From Nothophaeocryptopus gaeumannii (taxonomy: Eukaryota > Ascomycota > Dothideomycetes > Mycosphaerellales > Mycosphaerellaceae), in assembly GCA_031771865.1 (NCBI GenBank), contig JASISA010000010.1, positions 2,108,001 to 2,172,000 on the forward strand: a stretch of 64,000 nucleotides of DNA, written 5' to 3'. The number at the start of each line of letters is the position of its first letter. Position 1 is the first letter of the stretch. The position numbers and the translations under genes are program-made. Under the pieces are notes generated by a model. That model was given only the letters and a program-made list of their open reading frames with translations, ran no database searches and had not been told where the DNA came from. Shown here piece after piece: positions 12,098 through 23,920 of this stretch.

Positions 12098-13079
12098 TCA
12101 GCCAATAGACCGTGGTGGTGGCAATCCGCTTGGGTGATAGTGATGCTTGCCGACCGGCTGACCAGTGACCGATGATGTAGTCATTTTGGAAACGCTGGTC
12201 GCCGCCGCTGTCGAGTACACATTCGATTGCAAGCTCGATCTGCTTGGAGCTGAACTTGCTGGTGAGCTCGTGTAGGGATTGGGCTCAGACACGCGACGCG
12301 ATCTCTCGTGACTTTGGTCGGAGATCAATGCACTGTCCTGGTGGGACACTGCCCTTCTCGGCAGAATGGGAGCATAATATGGTGACTGCACAGGTTCCCT
12401 TTGCGATTCGTGGGACTCGGAAGCGCGAGATGCGGAATCATCGCCGACCAGGAAGTTAATAGATGTGCGATCAGGAAGCTTCGATCCTTCTGGCAATGCA
12501 GTATGGGCATATAATGGTTGATAGGGCGGCCCTGCTTCCGACGAAATCGCGGCGTGAGCGCCTATGCCTACGCCAGAAGGTGACGTGGATTCCGTTCGCA
12601 TCTCTGGCGAGCTCGACATAGCTCCGGGGTGAAGCCTGATCAGCGTCGATGCAATGGACGCAATCGTCTCGTCCGATCGGATTCGCCAAAACAATTCGAG
12701 AGCTTCATCAGCCGGCCGTTCTTTCAGAAGATGTAAAAGCGCTTCGTCAGCCTCATTCCGACGCTCAAGATCCTGACATCGGCGCCTCAATGTCATCGTT
12801 CGGTATTCGTCCTGCGCAGCTTCGTACAGACATTCCTTTGATCTTCGGATGCAATGAGAACATTGTGGCCGCAAGCCATCGCACTACATATTGAACCCAT
12901 CAGCTTTGTGCACTCAGCGCCCGAGAAGACAACTAGTGTAAACAACCTTTTGCTTCCGCAATCGACCTATGCCAGTCAGCGTACACTTTCAGGAAGAGTC
13001 GATATGCTTGGTGCCTCTTACATTCTGAGCAGGCTGCTTTCACGTTGGGCGTGTTTCGAGAATGCCGTGTTTTGGGCAT
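12098..13079 (-). CDS. Zn2Cys6 zinc-cluster transcription factor
   Basis: My model has three exons: 13079-13022, 12966-12947 and 12883-12098, encoding 287 aa. The zinc cluster only appears after splicing: exon 1 gives KAACSE, the 20-bp exon 2 completes C and gives RLRKQK, and exon 3 starts CDGLRPQCSHCIRRSKEC. This makes C-X2-C-X6-C-X6-C-X2-C-X6-C, the canonical Gal4-type spacing, near the N-terminus. A short coiled-coil-like stretch (residues about 55-85) follows, then a Ser/Pro-rich tail with no fungal-specific TF middle homology domain, so it is a short member of the class. Introns of 55 and 63 bp; the second donor (gttgtt) is weak. Target genes cannot be read from the sequence. Confidence 0.8.
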
Positions 13080-15237
13080 CGGTGCCATTTCTGCTGGTCA
13101 ATTGGCAAACGCACATAGCAGTGATGAAGTCCTCAGAGGTCTAGCCCGCCGACTGACTTCATCAACGCGCATGGGTGTTCGGTAAACGGACCTGCGACCG
13201 GCTGTGCCACCGGCCTATGCAGATGTGCGTCCCGATGACCCTAAGTTACTTGGTGAGCTGCTTTGGCATTATCACGAGTCACAGGCGATGGGCAGGGATG
13301 TGACGATGTCGTCAATGGCAGAAGGACTTGCAGAATGCTTTTTGGCGGCGCCCTAAGTCGTACGTGGGACTATGTATAGGAAGCAGGATCAGGTACTTTG
13401 AGGGACTGGTTGACTGCAATATCCCTTAGTCCTGAACTTTGAACGGGCCACGGCTTGATGACAGATGTGTGTGTATGGACGGCTCGCATCTGGAAGGCCT
13501 GTCGCCAGCCCAAGGAAGTTTCTGCAAGATGCATATTGGATGGTATCCTGAGCATGGAGGATGGTCGGGCCCAAGACAAATTGATTGGGTGCTCCGCTGA
13601 AAGCATTATACCGAGTCAAGATGGACCTGGCGGGGTGGGATCTTCCAGACAGGGGTTTGCATCAGAGATCAGAGATCCAACCACGTCAAGCTCAACTTCA
13701 ACAACACGACATACGAGGTTGCCGCCGACATCACTACCTCCATTCGATCTGTCACAATACCTATCGCGCTTTGCCAGCTAGTGCGAGGGATGAGCAGAAC
13801 GTGCAGCCGCCTCGTGCTCTGGCAGGAGTGCAGAAAGAGGCGCCACAATCGTCAACATCGCCGCGTCTTTTCAACGCAAGTGTGTGTGATAGGACTACTC
13901 CGGAGTACATAGCGAGATCGAGGAGGGAAGTATGGGTATCGGCTGGTACCTCGTGCAGTGCATGCCACGCTAACCATAGGCATTTTCCCACTCCAGCTAC
14001 TTCAGCCGCCTTTGAAGAATTCATCGCTCCCCGACCAATCTGACGTGCCGAGCATCATGCTTGACCGACTCGGAGCCGGCTCCTCATCATCTGCAAACAT
14101 GCGCACAGTTGGAGGAAGCGGAAAGAGACGAACGAAGGAGACGCCATGTCAGAGTTCACACCAACACTACTAGAGGCAGCATATGCGCACCCTAGGAGTG
14201 AACTCCGAGAGCGTGGAGGGCGCTCCGCAGTCCGGAATGCGTCCCGAATCGCAGCATGGCCATCCATCATGAATATGCGTATCATCATTAGAGCCTCCTG
14301 GTACACCGATGTCAATGGGCAAGAGTCTGCGAGCCGTCAACTTTGGGATGTGCGACCGCCGAGCTTTCGTCAAAACATTTGCACACAGAATTGTCAACGC
14401 ACAGCTTTTCCAGTGGCTCTTGTACATCTCAGCGTTTGGAACGACAGCCATTGGAATCGCGGATCACTGGCCAAACGTCACTGGTCATGCGTAAACTCTG
14501 TTGTACACGTGCCGACCAGATATTGGCGCATGTGACCGCCCTCCCGCCGAAACGATACGAGCACACAAGATCTACCTCCCCGGAGGCATCTCTTAGTCCC
14601 AACAAGACGCATTGCCTAGTTGCGGCTCACATCTGGCGATCCCAGATCCTATCGACGGGACATCAATCAAAGGAAACCGGCCGAGCTCGCACGACAACAC
14701 ACCGCCATACGCCTTGTTTCCTCTTCTGTAGCCTGCGACATGGCCATTCGCCGTCGAGCCTATTGGGCATATTGGGTGTCTGGCACTGGAATTGCATTGG
14801 CCATCTCTACCGCATTGTTGGGACATGTATCGTGTACGAGTTTAACAAAGAGCTTGGCAGCAGAGAGGTGTATCGCGATCTGTCAAACGAGCGGAATCCT
14901 CGTTGGTTGGGATCGTCGGTGCCGATCCATGGCATGCTTTCAGTCGATTTCGAATCGTGATCTTTGAGATGCCGAGTTGCGAACAATCATAGCCGTACTT
15001 GCCCAGGTAAGCCGGTTGAGCCATGCCTAGTACAGCATATCGACCTGCAAAGGCTTTCGTCACCCTTGGACCTTCTCAACGATCTGATGAGCCAAATACA
15101 CTCCAGAGACATGCATCGATGCCGTACACGGCCTTGCCCTGACCGAGTTCTCGAGGCTTGCAGGGAGTAAGGGCATCACAAAAGATCCTTAAGCATGTTT
15201 GCACTGAACTACAAGCGATAGAGCGCAGATCGACCAA
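13080..15237. other. No gene recognised (2.2 kb)
   Basis: Several open frames of 60-200 codons exist on both strands, but none has recognisable motifs or consistent splice sites. A hydrophobic stretch around 14310-14490 (plus) could be chance. Confidence 0.45.
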
Positions 15238-16338
15238 TCAGATTGCATGACTACCTTGTGCATATGCATTGGACTTCATATCTCTATCATTTACCCCATT
15301 GCACCTCGGCACCTCATAAAATACCAAACACCTAACCTCAATACTCTGCCTTCCCGGTGCATCCTTAGGCGTATTCGGGTCCACAAACGCTGTGTGCGGT
15401 GTCCTCACAGCCAGCCCTTTCCCAGCATCCAACCTCTCCTTGTCCCCGAATGAATCATAACACTTCAGCAACATTACCTCCTCGGGGGTCATATCCTTCA
15501 TATAGTAGAATTTATGATTCTCGTTCGCCGCGACCGCCAATGTCTCTCCTCGAGGTTCGTAGCCTTCTGTGGACTTGTAGCTCTCCTCGGAAGGAAGCTT
15601 CTCCTTCCCACGATCGTCGTCGTAGTCCGCTGACCCGATGGCGCTGTCTGGGCGGACGGGATACATCAGGTCTACGGGGATGAAGTCCTTGGGCTCTGTA
15701 CTTCTCCAATCCACAACCGCAAGCGGGAAATCACTCGCAGCGTGCGAAATCGGTCTCCAGACATTTATGATCTGATATCTTCCCTTCAAAAGCTCTTCCG
15801 CTTCATCAGCTGGCAAGTGCCGACGAACGCGGACATCTGTGGCGCCGGATGTTTGGTCTACATGGACCTGCTGCACAGGCTGTCTCGGAGAACTCTTATC
15901 GCGCCTCCGAATCGTATGGTCGAAGATGACGACCTTCTTCACGCCAGGAATCTTCTCTTTCAAGAGCGCTTCGACTTCGGCGTAGTAGCCTTCTCGCACT
16001 GCATTGTCATCCGTGAAGGATTTCTCTTTCGCGGGGGAGTTGTATACCGCGAACCCCGAGTTATCGGTTGTGAACTGATCTTCTTGCCCGCGAATATTGT
16101 GCACTGAGCGGGAGATATCTAGCTCTTTGTACGATTTCCCTGGACCATCGACTTTGCTCCACGGTTTGCCGGTGTAGGAGTTGGTATCGATGTGGCGGAA
16201 TGTAGAGGTCGTCATGGTGGCGCGCTGCAGGGTTGTTGTTGGTGCTCGAGAGATTGAGCTTGGGGTGGTGGTAGTCAGTGGCCTTGCGGCGGCTCGGTAG
16301 AAGTGCTTGCTGGATAAGAGGAAGAGTCTTGAACTCAT
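15238..16338 (-). CDS. AsaB/GA4-desaturase-like oxygenase family protein
   Basis: Single exon, 366 aa. The body matches the fungal AsaB/GA4 desaturase/CmcJ-like family: a DHTIRRRD motif, VHVDQT with a possible His-X-Asp metal pair, RYQIINVWRP, and near the C-terminus a lone His in RTPHTAF followed by SIEVR.LVF. Some members act in secondary metabolism; most are uncharacterised. The first 41 residues are Arg/Ser/Thr-rich and look like a mitochondrial presequence; a second Met at 16215 would drop them and start at the usual family N-terminus. About 25 residues follow the usual family end. It is on the same strand as the reductase upstream, about 0.6 kb away. Confidence 0.72.
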   Translation of the reverse strand: MSSRLFLLSSKHFYRAAARPLTTTTPSSISRAPTTTLQRATMTTSTFRHIDTNSYTGKPWSKVDGPGKSYKELDISRSVHNIRGQEDQFTTDNSGFAVYNSPAKEKSFTDDNAVREGYYAEVEALLKEKIPGVKKVVIFDHTIRRRDKSSPRQPVQQVHVDQTSGATDVRVRRHLPADEAEELLKGRYQIINVWRPISHAASDFPLAVVDWRSTEPKDFIPVDLMYPVRPDSAIGSADYDDDRGKEKLPSEESYKSTEGYEPRGETLAVAANENHKFYYMKDMTPEEVMLLKCYDSFGDKERLDAGKGLAVRTPHTAFVDPNTPKDAPGRQSIEVRCLVFYEVPRCNGVNDRDMKSNAYAQGSHAI

Positions 16339-16757
16339 GCAGTGGGAGAAGAGAGTGTGAAGTAGTGTACAAAGGTGAGAGTGTTCCAGACCGTACGTGT
16401 AGTGTCAATGTCGCCATCTGAAAGCGCGGCGATCTGTTGATACATGATGTTGAGTATGACGCCATGCCTTACGAGCTGGAGAAAGGTCTGGCTCGCCGCG
16501 AAGTGCTGCGGTGGCGGCGGTTGATTACTCATTGAAGCGAGATTTCTCCGAGATCTGGGGATGGATGAGGTGAACAATTCTTGGAAAGGGTAAATGCTCG
16601 CAACGATTGGACACATTGGTAGCAACCTGACTAAATCAATTGCAGAGTCTCACAGTTGCTACCATACGATGCTCAAAGAGCCCTGCTGATGAGAGTCCGA
16701 TATTGACAGCAATGCAATCAAATCGCCAAGAAAGACTGGACGCGATGACAATCCTCC
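16339..16757. other. Short intergenic stretch, no gene recognised
   Basis: Contains a minus-strand frame (16625-16335) overlapping the start of the oxygenase gene; without motifs, I do not call it a gene. Confidence 0.4.
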
Positions 16758-16949
16758 TCAGGCCCCAGTCTCAGCGGCGATTTGCGCCAACAACATCTTC
16801 TCAAGCTCCATCACCCCAACCTCAAACCGATTCGCAGCAATGACCTCTCCAATCAACCCAGGAACATGATTGCGATCATGAAAGTCCACCATCTCCGTGG
16901 CTAAGAAATGGGCCATCTGCTCAGGAGTCGCCTTTGTCCGATCAGACTC
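16758..16949 (-). other. 63-codon in-frame tail after the reductase stop codon
   Basis: Directly after the TAG of the reductase gene (16952-16950), the same frame stays open for 63 codons to a TGA at 16760-16758. The peptide looks protein-like, with an amphipathic, Met/Glu/Leu-rich end (EVGVMELEKMLLAQIAAE) and codon use like real genes. I do not recognise it. It may be a readthrough extension, the last exon of an unmodelled gene, or a remnant. Confidence 0.4.
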
Positions 16950-18152
16950 CTAGAGCTCGACCTCCGCCTTCGAGTCCTTCGGCGTCTCCCTCACGCGGTA
17001 CACGAGCTTGTTGCCCGACACCTTGTCGTTCTTCATATCCTCCAGCCCCTGCAGAGCGCCCTCAAGACCGTTGGGTCCGACTTTCTCGGTGTGAGTCTTG
17101 AGCTTACCAGCCACGAGGAGGTCCTCCGTGATTTGGAAGAACTTCTTCGCGAAGTCGAAGTCTTCTGGGACAGCGGGTGTCTCTCGTCCAGCCTTGGTGA
17201 AAGGATCATTGAAGATTGTATACATGAACGTGAACATAGAATCGACATCTGGCCGGCCGGGAAGCTTGACCGGAAGGATGGTGCCGTAGTAGGCACCCTT
17301 GCTATCGGAAGACAGAGCTTCAGCACAGATCTTAGCCGAGGCCTCCAGAGAGATGGTGTCCCAGACAAGCTTGAGAGAATCGTTGGTGTCTTTGTTGATC
17401 TTTTTGCCGACACCTTCTTCGCGGTAGTTGTACACCGCGTCGGCTCCAAGAGCCTTGACAAAGTCGTTGTTGTGAGGCGAGCAAGTTGTGATGACTTTGT
17501 AGCCTGCAAGCTTCGCAAACTGGATACCGAGAGATCCGGTTGCGGTTGATCCACCGTAGATGAGAACAGTTTCGCCGTTCTTGGTAGGGTTGGTGGGCAA
17601 GTTGAGCTTCAATGCTTTCTGAAACAAGCCCTGGCCGACGGTGCTGACACCGAGTGGGAAGGTCGCGGCTGCCTCGAAAGACAGGCTATCTGGCAGCTTG
17701 ACCAGCAGATCACCTTTAGCGACAGCATACTCAGCGAAGCACCCATCCTCAGGCTGGCTGAAGTTGGCGCCATGGGTAGTGCCAGCAACTCGGTCGCCAG
17801 GCTTGAGCTGTTTGGTAACCTCAGGTCCAACTTCGACGACAGTGCCTGCAAAGTCACATCCCGCAAGTCCACCAGGAGCAGCTCGCTTGCCATTGATGTG
17901 CTTCCAGTCGGTTGGGTTCAAAGCAATACTGTCAACTTTTGTCAAAACATAGGTCGGCCTGACTTTCTGAAGGGGAATCTCAGAAACCTTGGCCTTGTTG
18001 TCATGGATCGTGACTGCCTTGATCTTGGAAGGAAGTTGGGACGCCATGTTGGAAGTCGAGCGTGTGTTTGATGCTGAATTAATCTGGCCTGCAAGTTGAT
18101 GTGCTCGTGAAGTTGTCGAAGAAGACATCGAAGCTCGTAGAAGGCTGAACAT
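16950..18152 (-). CDS. Zinc-independent medium-chain dehydrogenase/reductase (enoyl-reductase-like)
   Basis: Single exon, 400 aa. The fold signature of the medium-chain reductase superfamily is clear: the GroES-like half with NPTDWKHI and GCDFAGTVVEVG, then the Rossmann half with the NADPH-binding motif YGGSTATGSLGIQ and LGADAVYNY. The structural and catalytic zinc cysteines of classical alcohol dehydrogenases are absent, so an NADPH-dependent enoyl or quinone-type reductase is the better guess. The first 35 residues are Ser/Arg-rich, like a mitochondrial targeting peptide; an internal Met at 18047 starts the conserved domain. The C-terminus carries an extra charged tail before TAG, followed by an in-frame open extension. 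Confidence 0.8.
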   Translation of the reverse strand: MFSLLRASMSSSTTSRAHQLAGQINSASNTRSTSNMASQLPSKIKAVTIHDNKAKVSEIPLQKVRPTYVLTKVDSIALNPTDWKHINGKRAAPGGLAGCDFAGTVVEVGPEVTKQLKPGDRVAGTTHGANFSQPEDGCFAEYAVAKGDLLVKLPDSLSFEAAATFPLGVSTVGQGLFQKALKLNLPTNPTKNGETVLIYGGSTATGSLGIQFAKLAGYKVITTCSPHNNDFVKALGADAVYNYREEGVGKKINKDTNDSLKLVWDTISLEASAKICAEALSSDSKGAYYGTILPVKLPGRPDVDSMFTFMYTIFNDPFTKAGRETPAVPEDFDFAKKFFQITEDLLVAGKLKTHTEKVGPNGLEGALQGLEDMKNDKVSGNKLVYRVRETPKDSKAEVEL

Positions 18153-18981
18153 CTCGACCTTTCAATGCGTCAATGGGTCCGAAGCTTATGTACCTGCAGG
18201 TGGAGTTAAAGGTAGCTCTTCCCCGAGCTTTGTCCGTACTCAGATTCCCAACCCTGCCTGAGGTTCGTCAGGCACACTGCACTTTGATGGTAGACCAGTA
18301 TGTATTTCTCGACAACAGCTCGTTGACTTTGCTCGATTGGGTATCTCTTCATGCAACCAGCAGTGGCATGGCTGACTTTTATCTGACCATTTCGACAGCT
18401 GAACGCATTGGTCCTTCTTGATTTCCAACCACACCTGAGGCCATGGGCTGCTCGTGTGGTGAAGCAGTGCGCTCATACCGTTGGCGGGATACGCTCATAT
18501 ACTCTGGGCGCATACCATTCGAGTATATCGACTCCTGCGAAAGCCTCGAACGATATCCGGGATTTATAACATTGAGTTCATCGAAATCATAATCAGTCAA
18601 GGTCACTCAGAATCAGTCATCCATGTTCTGAGACATGTACAGCAATGAGCTCAATGTCATTGCATGAGCTCACCGAGATCATTACGCCCGCGGGAAGACC
18701 TCGGCGGCGTGAGATGAATACCTGTGTCTCGTCATGCCAGAAATAGCAGAACATCGTTCATCGAAACATCCTGCTGATTGGATCATACGGATGATCAGAC
18801 ATGTCCAGCCTTCCCACGTCCAGCCTTCCGTACGGTCGGGTGTTCCAGTTCGTACAGTACGACTCGCCCAGGCCCACCGATCGACTAAACCTGTGCACTG
18901 CACTCATCGCCTTAGCAGCAGTCAACATACCAGCCATCGAGTCTCATCACCATAGACCTCCCATCATCGTTCTCAACCCCC
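18153..18981. other. No gene recognised (0.8 kb)
   Basis: Intergenic between two minus-strand genes. A 12-bp direct repeat (gtccagccttcc) occurs twice near 18800-18830. Confidence 0.5.
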
Positions 18982-20963
18982 TTACAACTCATCCCTCATA
19001 CCCGCCGCTGCGGCCTTCTTATCCCCAAATCCATCCTGACACCTAAAACTCTCCGCTTTATCAACATCCCCACTAACATATGCCCCAACCTTGGGATACG
19101 GACACAATGGTCTCGTGACAGGCTTAAATGCACTCGGATCTGACCCTGGCGGCGGAACACTCATGCCCTCTAGACTATCTGGAGCCTTGCCTTTCTCAAC
19201 CCACTCAACCAGAGAATTGAAAGCCGTCACAGGATAGGCACCACTCCCACCGAAACAGTGTGCTACGCCGGGGACTTCGAAATGGCGAAACCAGGAGAAG
19301 ATATCTCCTCCAGCTGCGGTATGGTTCTTCACGGACTCGAAGTAATGCCTTGAGCCGTGTGGTGGGATCAACTGATCTTGCAATCCATGCCAAAGAATTA
19401 TCTTCCCGCCGGCTTGTTGGAAGTGGCTGAGATCCGGATCGGCAGAGTCGATTAGCGAGTGATACTGTTGTTTCGAAGTTCGGAGGATACTGAAGAACGT
19501 GTCTTCATCGACGGTGCTGAGGTCATAGTTGGCGTCTTTGAGAATCCATGTCTTGATCCAATCTGCTGAGATACCGAAAGGGTCGGATTTGCAGTTCTTG
19601 TTGTTCGAATCGCAGGCTGTTCGCGCGAGGCCCTTGAAGAGCGGGTCGAGGCCTGGGAGGGAGGCGTCTTGACTAAGTCCTGTGGCAGGCAGCGTTAGAT
19701 ATCGCCAAAAACTGTCACCGTTGAAGACTCAATGTGTGGCTTACCGTCCCAGACTGGCTTCCCATCCTTGATGGGTCCGCTCCACACCACTGCCGCGATC
19801 TGAGCGGCCGCCTTCGAGATCTTCCGTACATCGCCATCAGTACACGTGAACTTCTGGCCCACCACTGACAGAGGATCAAAATCGCACTGTTGTGGAGCAG
19901 AGATGATACCATCCTTGACTCCGTCCAGCTCATCGCAGGCGTCTATGGCAGCGGCAGTGATGGCCTCCATCTCACAGGGTGGCGGGGTATAGCCGAGCTC
20001 CTTGATTTTGACATGTGCGAAGTATTCCGTGACGAGGAATGTCACCCAGTTGAATGACGGAGCTGCTGCGAGGACACCGTTGTACAAGGATGGGTAGTGT
20101 TGAGCCTGGACATGTCAGTCAATACTCCTCCAGGTGGACAGTCACCTTGGGTCGTACCGCAATCATTCCTTGTCGACCTCCTGTAAATGAAAATTAGCCC
20201 TGCGACTACTCGGCGCAGCGTCGAAGACACCCTACCGGTACTACACCCATTCCAATACGAATACTCAATCTTCTTCCCATAATATTGTTCCGTGATCGAC
20301 TTCGCGATCAACGTCAACTCATCCACAGATCGATATCCCATGCTCTGTAAAGCATGGAGATCCGGGTTACCGGTACTCTTCAGTCCCCACCAGGAAGAAT
20401 CCAAAGAAGCTCTGGCCCAATCGCCAAAGGCATGAAGTCCGGCATCAGTGTTCGCAGATGCGTATCCGAGGGCGACTGAGCCGGCGAGGGCGCCTTCGTA
20501 GCCAGCAGCCTGAGAGTGTCAGTTGTATTGACCTCGGTCGTGAGAAGGTAAAGGAAGCGGCTAACTGACCCAACCGAGTCCACCTTGGCCCAAGAATCGT
20601 CCATTCCAAGAGCCTTCAAGAGGAAGCCAGACACTGACTCTCGTTCTATCATCGTATCCTACGCACACGTCGTCAGTCCAATGGGCATCCATCCCCTACA
20701 AATTGAGGATTCTTACCTGGATGATTGTAAACCACAGTGACATTACAAAAGTCAATCGGCTGCATCAAATGCGGCGGTAGTATCGGCGGCACCTGGGGTA
20801 GGCCCTGAGGATGCGGTGTCCATCCCTTGACTTCCTCCGCCTGGATCTGATTAATCTTGACGCCAAGAAGTTCAGGCGAAGATTCTCCAAAGTGTTTTGG
20901 ATCGCATGTTGCTGCGTACGCGCTGCCCGCCGCAGCTAGGAGAACGAGCATTCGAAGCACCAT
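18982..20963 (-). CDS. Secreted tannase/feruloyl esterase family protein
   Basis: Six exons on the minus strand: 20963-20717, 20658-20570, 20509-20236, 20180-20158, 20105-19745 and 19679-18982, summing to 563 aa in a consistent frame. A signal peptide starts at MVLRMLVLLAAAG with a likely cut after SAYA. After splicing, family landmarks line up: FCNVTVVYNHPG, VSVWLPLEGSWNGRFLG, GGLGWAAGYEGALAG, the nucleophile motif GCSTGGRQGM, and the catalytic His in PGVAHCFGG; the Asp is probably in HGLQDQLIPP. Such enzymes cleave aromatic esters of plant polymers outside the cell. Exon 4 is just 23 bp. I preferred the start at 20963 over 20990 because it gives a cleaner signal peptide. Confidence 0.86.
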
Positions 20964-21649
20964 CCTGGAGTCTAGTAGCCAACGGGCCAATTTCAGAAAT
21001 AAGGCAGGCTCGGAAAGGTTTTCTGGAAAGGAGAAGTGAACTACTTATACTGGACGAGTGGAGACGTGGAAGTCGTCACAATAGAGATAGGCTGCTTGCC
21101 ATTAGAGCATCCCGGGATGTCAACGAGTCGTGAGGAGGTGTTCTTCCGATATAGCTCCCACAGCTTCTCCATCGTTGAACCTTATACGTCGGGTACCACA
21201 CGCCTATCCAGATGGCGTTTCAGTGCGAGTTGATTGCAAGGCATATTGAAGGCAACGGTCACGTCCACTTGCTGCGTTTTTACTCCTGTATGAGGGCAAT
21301 TTGGCATGTGAAAGGAATGCTGTACCGGTCTTTACAAGAAACCAGTAAGAAACCCGCGAGAGTGTGTATGCCCCTAGCACTTCGATCAGTTGCAAGGTAC
21401 AGGCAAATGCTGGGTCTCGGGCATCACATGTTGCGCAGATGCGGAGCCCTATGGGGCACGAACCCTGGCTAATATACCAAAAGCGGAAAGGTAGTGGTTG
21501 ACGAACGCAGAAACGAAACAGACGATGTTTTCTCGGCTTCTAGCCTTCCGAATTTGCCGAACAGCCGATCCGATACTTAGCCAAGGTATTTGCGACTCGC
21601 ACAAGATGTAAAGCTGGAGTGGATTTCTAGTAAGTTAGCATCGGCAATG
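20964..21649. other. No gene recognised (0.7 kb)
   Basis: Promoter region of the tannase gene and 3' region of the next esterase; no coding signal seen. Confidence 0.5.
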
Positions 21650-23229
21650 TTACGCGGCAGGTATAGCACCGTGACACTGCCCCTCGAGCGAGGCGAGTTC
21701 CGTGTCCCGCGCAGCGACACCAGCGCCAAAGTTACGGATTTCATCAGATCCCAGCTGCTCATATACCGACCAGTCCTGAGCCTTCAATTCGTTCATAGGA
21801 TCTTTCGCAAATGCAACCCAGGTGTCCTGCATAGCGCTGCTTGTAGTATACTCAAGATCCGTACTTGGTCCACGATAGTTTGAATGAGTGCCAAAGATGA
21901 GCGGCAGCTCCGAACAATGGTATGCACCCATCCATGACCTTGGCGCAATGTTCGAGAAATTGCCTGAGTAGAGAGATCGATATGTCAAGAGACCGGTCTG
22001 CTGTCTGAGCCTGATTATCTCAGTTACTGGACAGATGAACGCCGTCAAAAATGCGAGATCTGCGATTGTCTGATTGGGACCGTTAGTATTGTAAGGTGCA
22101 AATAATACTCCGTCTTGCGCGTTCGTCCCAATGATGGCGGGCTACACATTGTCAGCGCACTCCGAAGTCTTCCAGATAGCAATGCATACAATCTTGGCCT
22201 GCTTGCCCTCCAACGCACGTGCGGTATACTTCGCAAAGACACGTCTTCCATCAATCAAAGGCGAGAATAAAAGAGACGGCGACGCCCCACTATCAGAGTA
22301 GTTGGCTATGAAGCCTTCAATGGTGCTTGCTGGGACAGTGCGCATGCAGGCCAGCTGCGATTGTGAATCGCCTCCGCAGCCAACCTGGCCCGCCACGTAG
22401 CTGAAATTGGAGCCCGCTGTGTCGACTAACTTTGGAATGAAAGAAGTGCCGGAGTCCATGACCAGACCTTGGACGATCAGATCGGTAGGGTAGGCGAAGC
22501 GGTAGAAAACCACAGACGCAGCCCCAACAGATTGTCCCCAAAGCACCAATTGACCCGGATTGCCACCAAAAGATGCGATGTTGTCTCTCACCCACTCCAC
22601 TGCCAATCGCTGATCAAGCAACCCGACGTTCTGGTCGTCAAGTCCCTTAGCATTGGGATAGCCAAAGATATTGAGACGATAGTTGAATGATACCACAATA
22701 TGGTCCTGGGATCTATCCACCCATTTTGTTGGAATCTGATATGGCACGTCTTCACCACCTGTGGAAAAGTTTCCACCGTAGATGTAGGTGAGGACTGGCA
22801 GCCCACCATTCTTGCCGTATCCATGCCGGCCATAGCTAGTCCCATTGAGCGTAGGAGTCCAGACTGAGATAGTCAAGCAATTCTCGGAGACTGTGCCTGT
22901 CCGTTTGAGGCCCTGAAGGCTGAACTCTAGCACGTCTCGAGTATAGGTAGAGGTCAGAAATTGCATGCAGCTGGGTGGTAATTCAGTTGCCTCCGCGGAT
23001 GCATCTGGTCGGGACAACGGCTCATCTGCTGCGAACCGAAGATCTCCAACAGGTGGCTTCGCGGTCGGTATCCCAAGAAACTGTCGTACGCCGAGGTACT
23101 TCTCATCTATCATCCCATGTATCTTGCCCGAACTTGTAGGCACCGTAAGTTGGTCTTGGTCATGTTCACGCCACGGTGACCAGGCGTTAGCAGACGCCAA
23201 AGGGCCAGAGTCAAGACCAGAGATATCAT
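21650..23229 (-). CDS. Type-B carboxylesterase, likely frameshift at the signal peptide
   Basis: Main frame: exons (about 23205)-22190 and 22141-21650, joined by an intron gtatgc...tgtgtag. Domain landmarks are LGIPTAKPPVGDLRF, SENCLTISVWTP, IYGGNFSTGG, FNYRLNIFG, the nucleophile elbow LWGQSVGAAS (Gln instead of the usual Glu before Ser) and the catalytic His in GAYHCSELP. The frame has no ATG of its own near the expected N-terminus. Another frame holds ATG at 23229 and MISLVLTLAL, a good signal-peptide start; one extra base in the CCCTTT run would fuse it to LASANAW and the mature enzyme. So either one base is missing (real or assembly) or an upstream exon exists. Confidence 0.7.
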
Positions 23230-23920
23230 TCTGACATGTGAGTTCTGTTGGAGAAGCGGGAAAGCAAGAAGGAAAAATCCATATTCACCAGTTCACGCCG
23301 CAACACACTTTTGCCGTCCAAACGCTACTTGCTGCTAGACATCCTCCTCATGGCATGCCGTACTCCTTTTGGTCCATAACGCGCTAGTGCTCCACTCTGC
23401 ATTGTCTGCGGCTGAACTCATCCCGTGCAATGTTCGGAAGTTGTCTGCGCAGCCCACACGCAAAACCTGATGCCAGTGGTACTAGAAGGGAACGTGTGAA
23501 TGAGTGGTTGTTTGTGAGAATGAAGGGAGTCGTGTCGAAGGAAAGTTTGACCCATGCTGACAATGACGTCGGTGTTTGACGTGGCCGGGGAGCTTGGGCT
23601 ATGCAGAGTGGATCCATACCAAGAGGACCGGGTACGGATGTCAGATACAGAAGCAGTGCCTCGAGCGTCAACATAGGCCTTCATCTTCATTGCAAACTTA
23701 TGCTCGCTGCAGCAAAGTAGGCCTCGTTTTGTCTGTCGATATCAGTAGCATACACTCACTCCTCTCCCCTGCCCACTTATCTCCAGGATCTCACGCCTTG
23801 AATCATAATATCCATTTCCCATCATCCATTGTCCATATCTCGCCTTTCTTTCCGGTATGTAATACCTCAGGCCGCCCCTCCTCCACCCTCATACTCATTC
23901 GCCTTCCCCTTAGTCTTTCC
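23230..23920. other. No gene recognised (0.7 kb)
   Basis: Intergenic; no supported reading frame. Confidence 0.5.

Noticed and set aside
13585..14967. Several open frames of 100-200 codons
   Set aside because: No domain, start context or splice sites; length is within chance for this base composition.
20380..20652. 90-codon minus frame as second tannase exon
   Set aside because: The spliced frame that yields VSVWLPLEGSWNGRF is different; this frame is a shadow.
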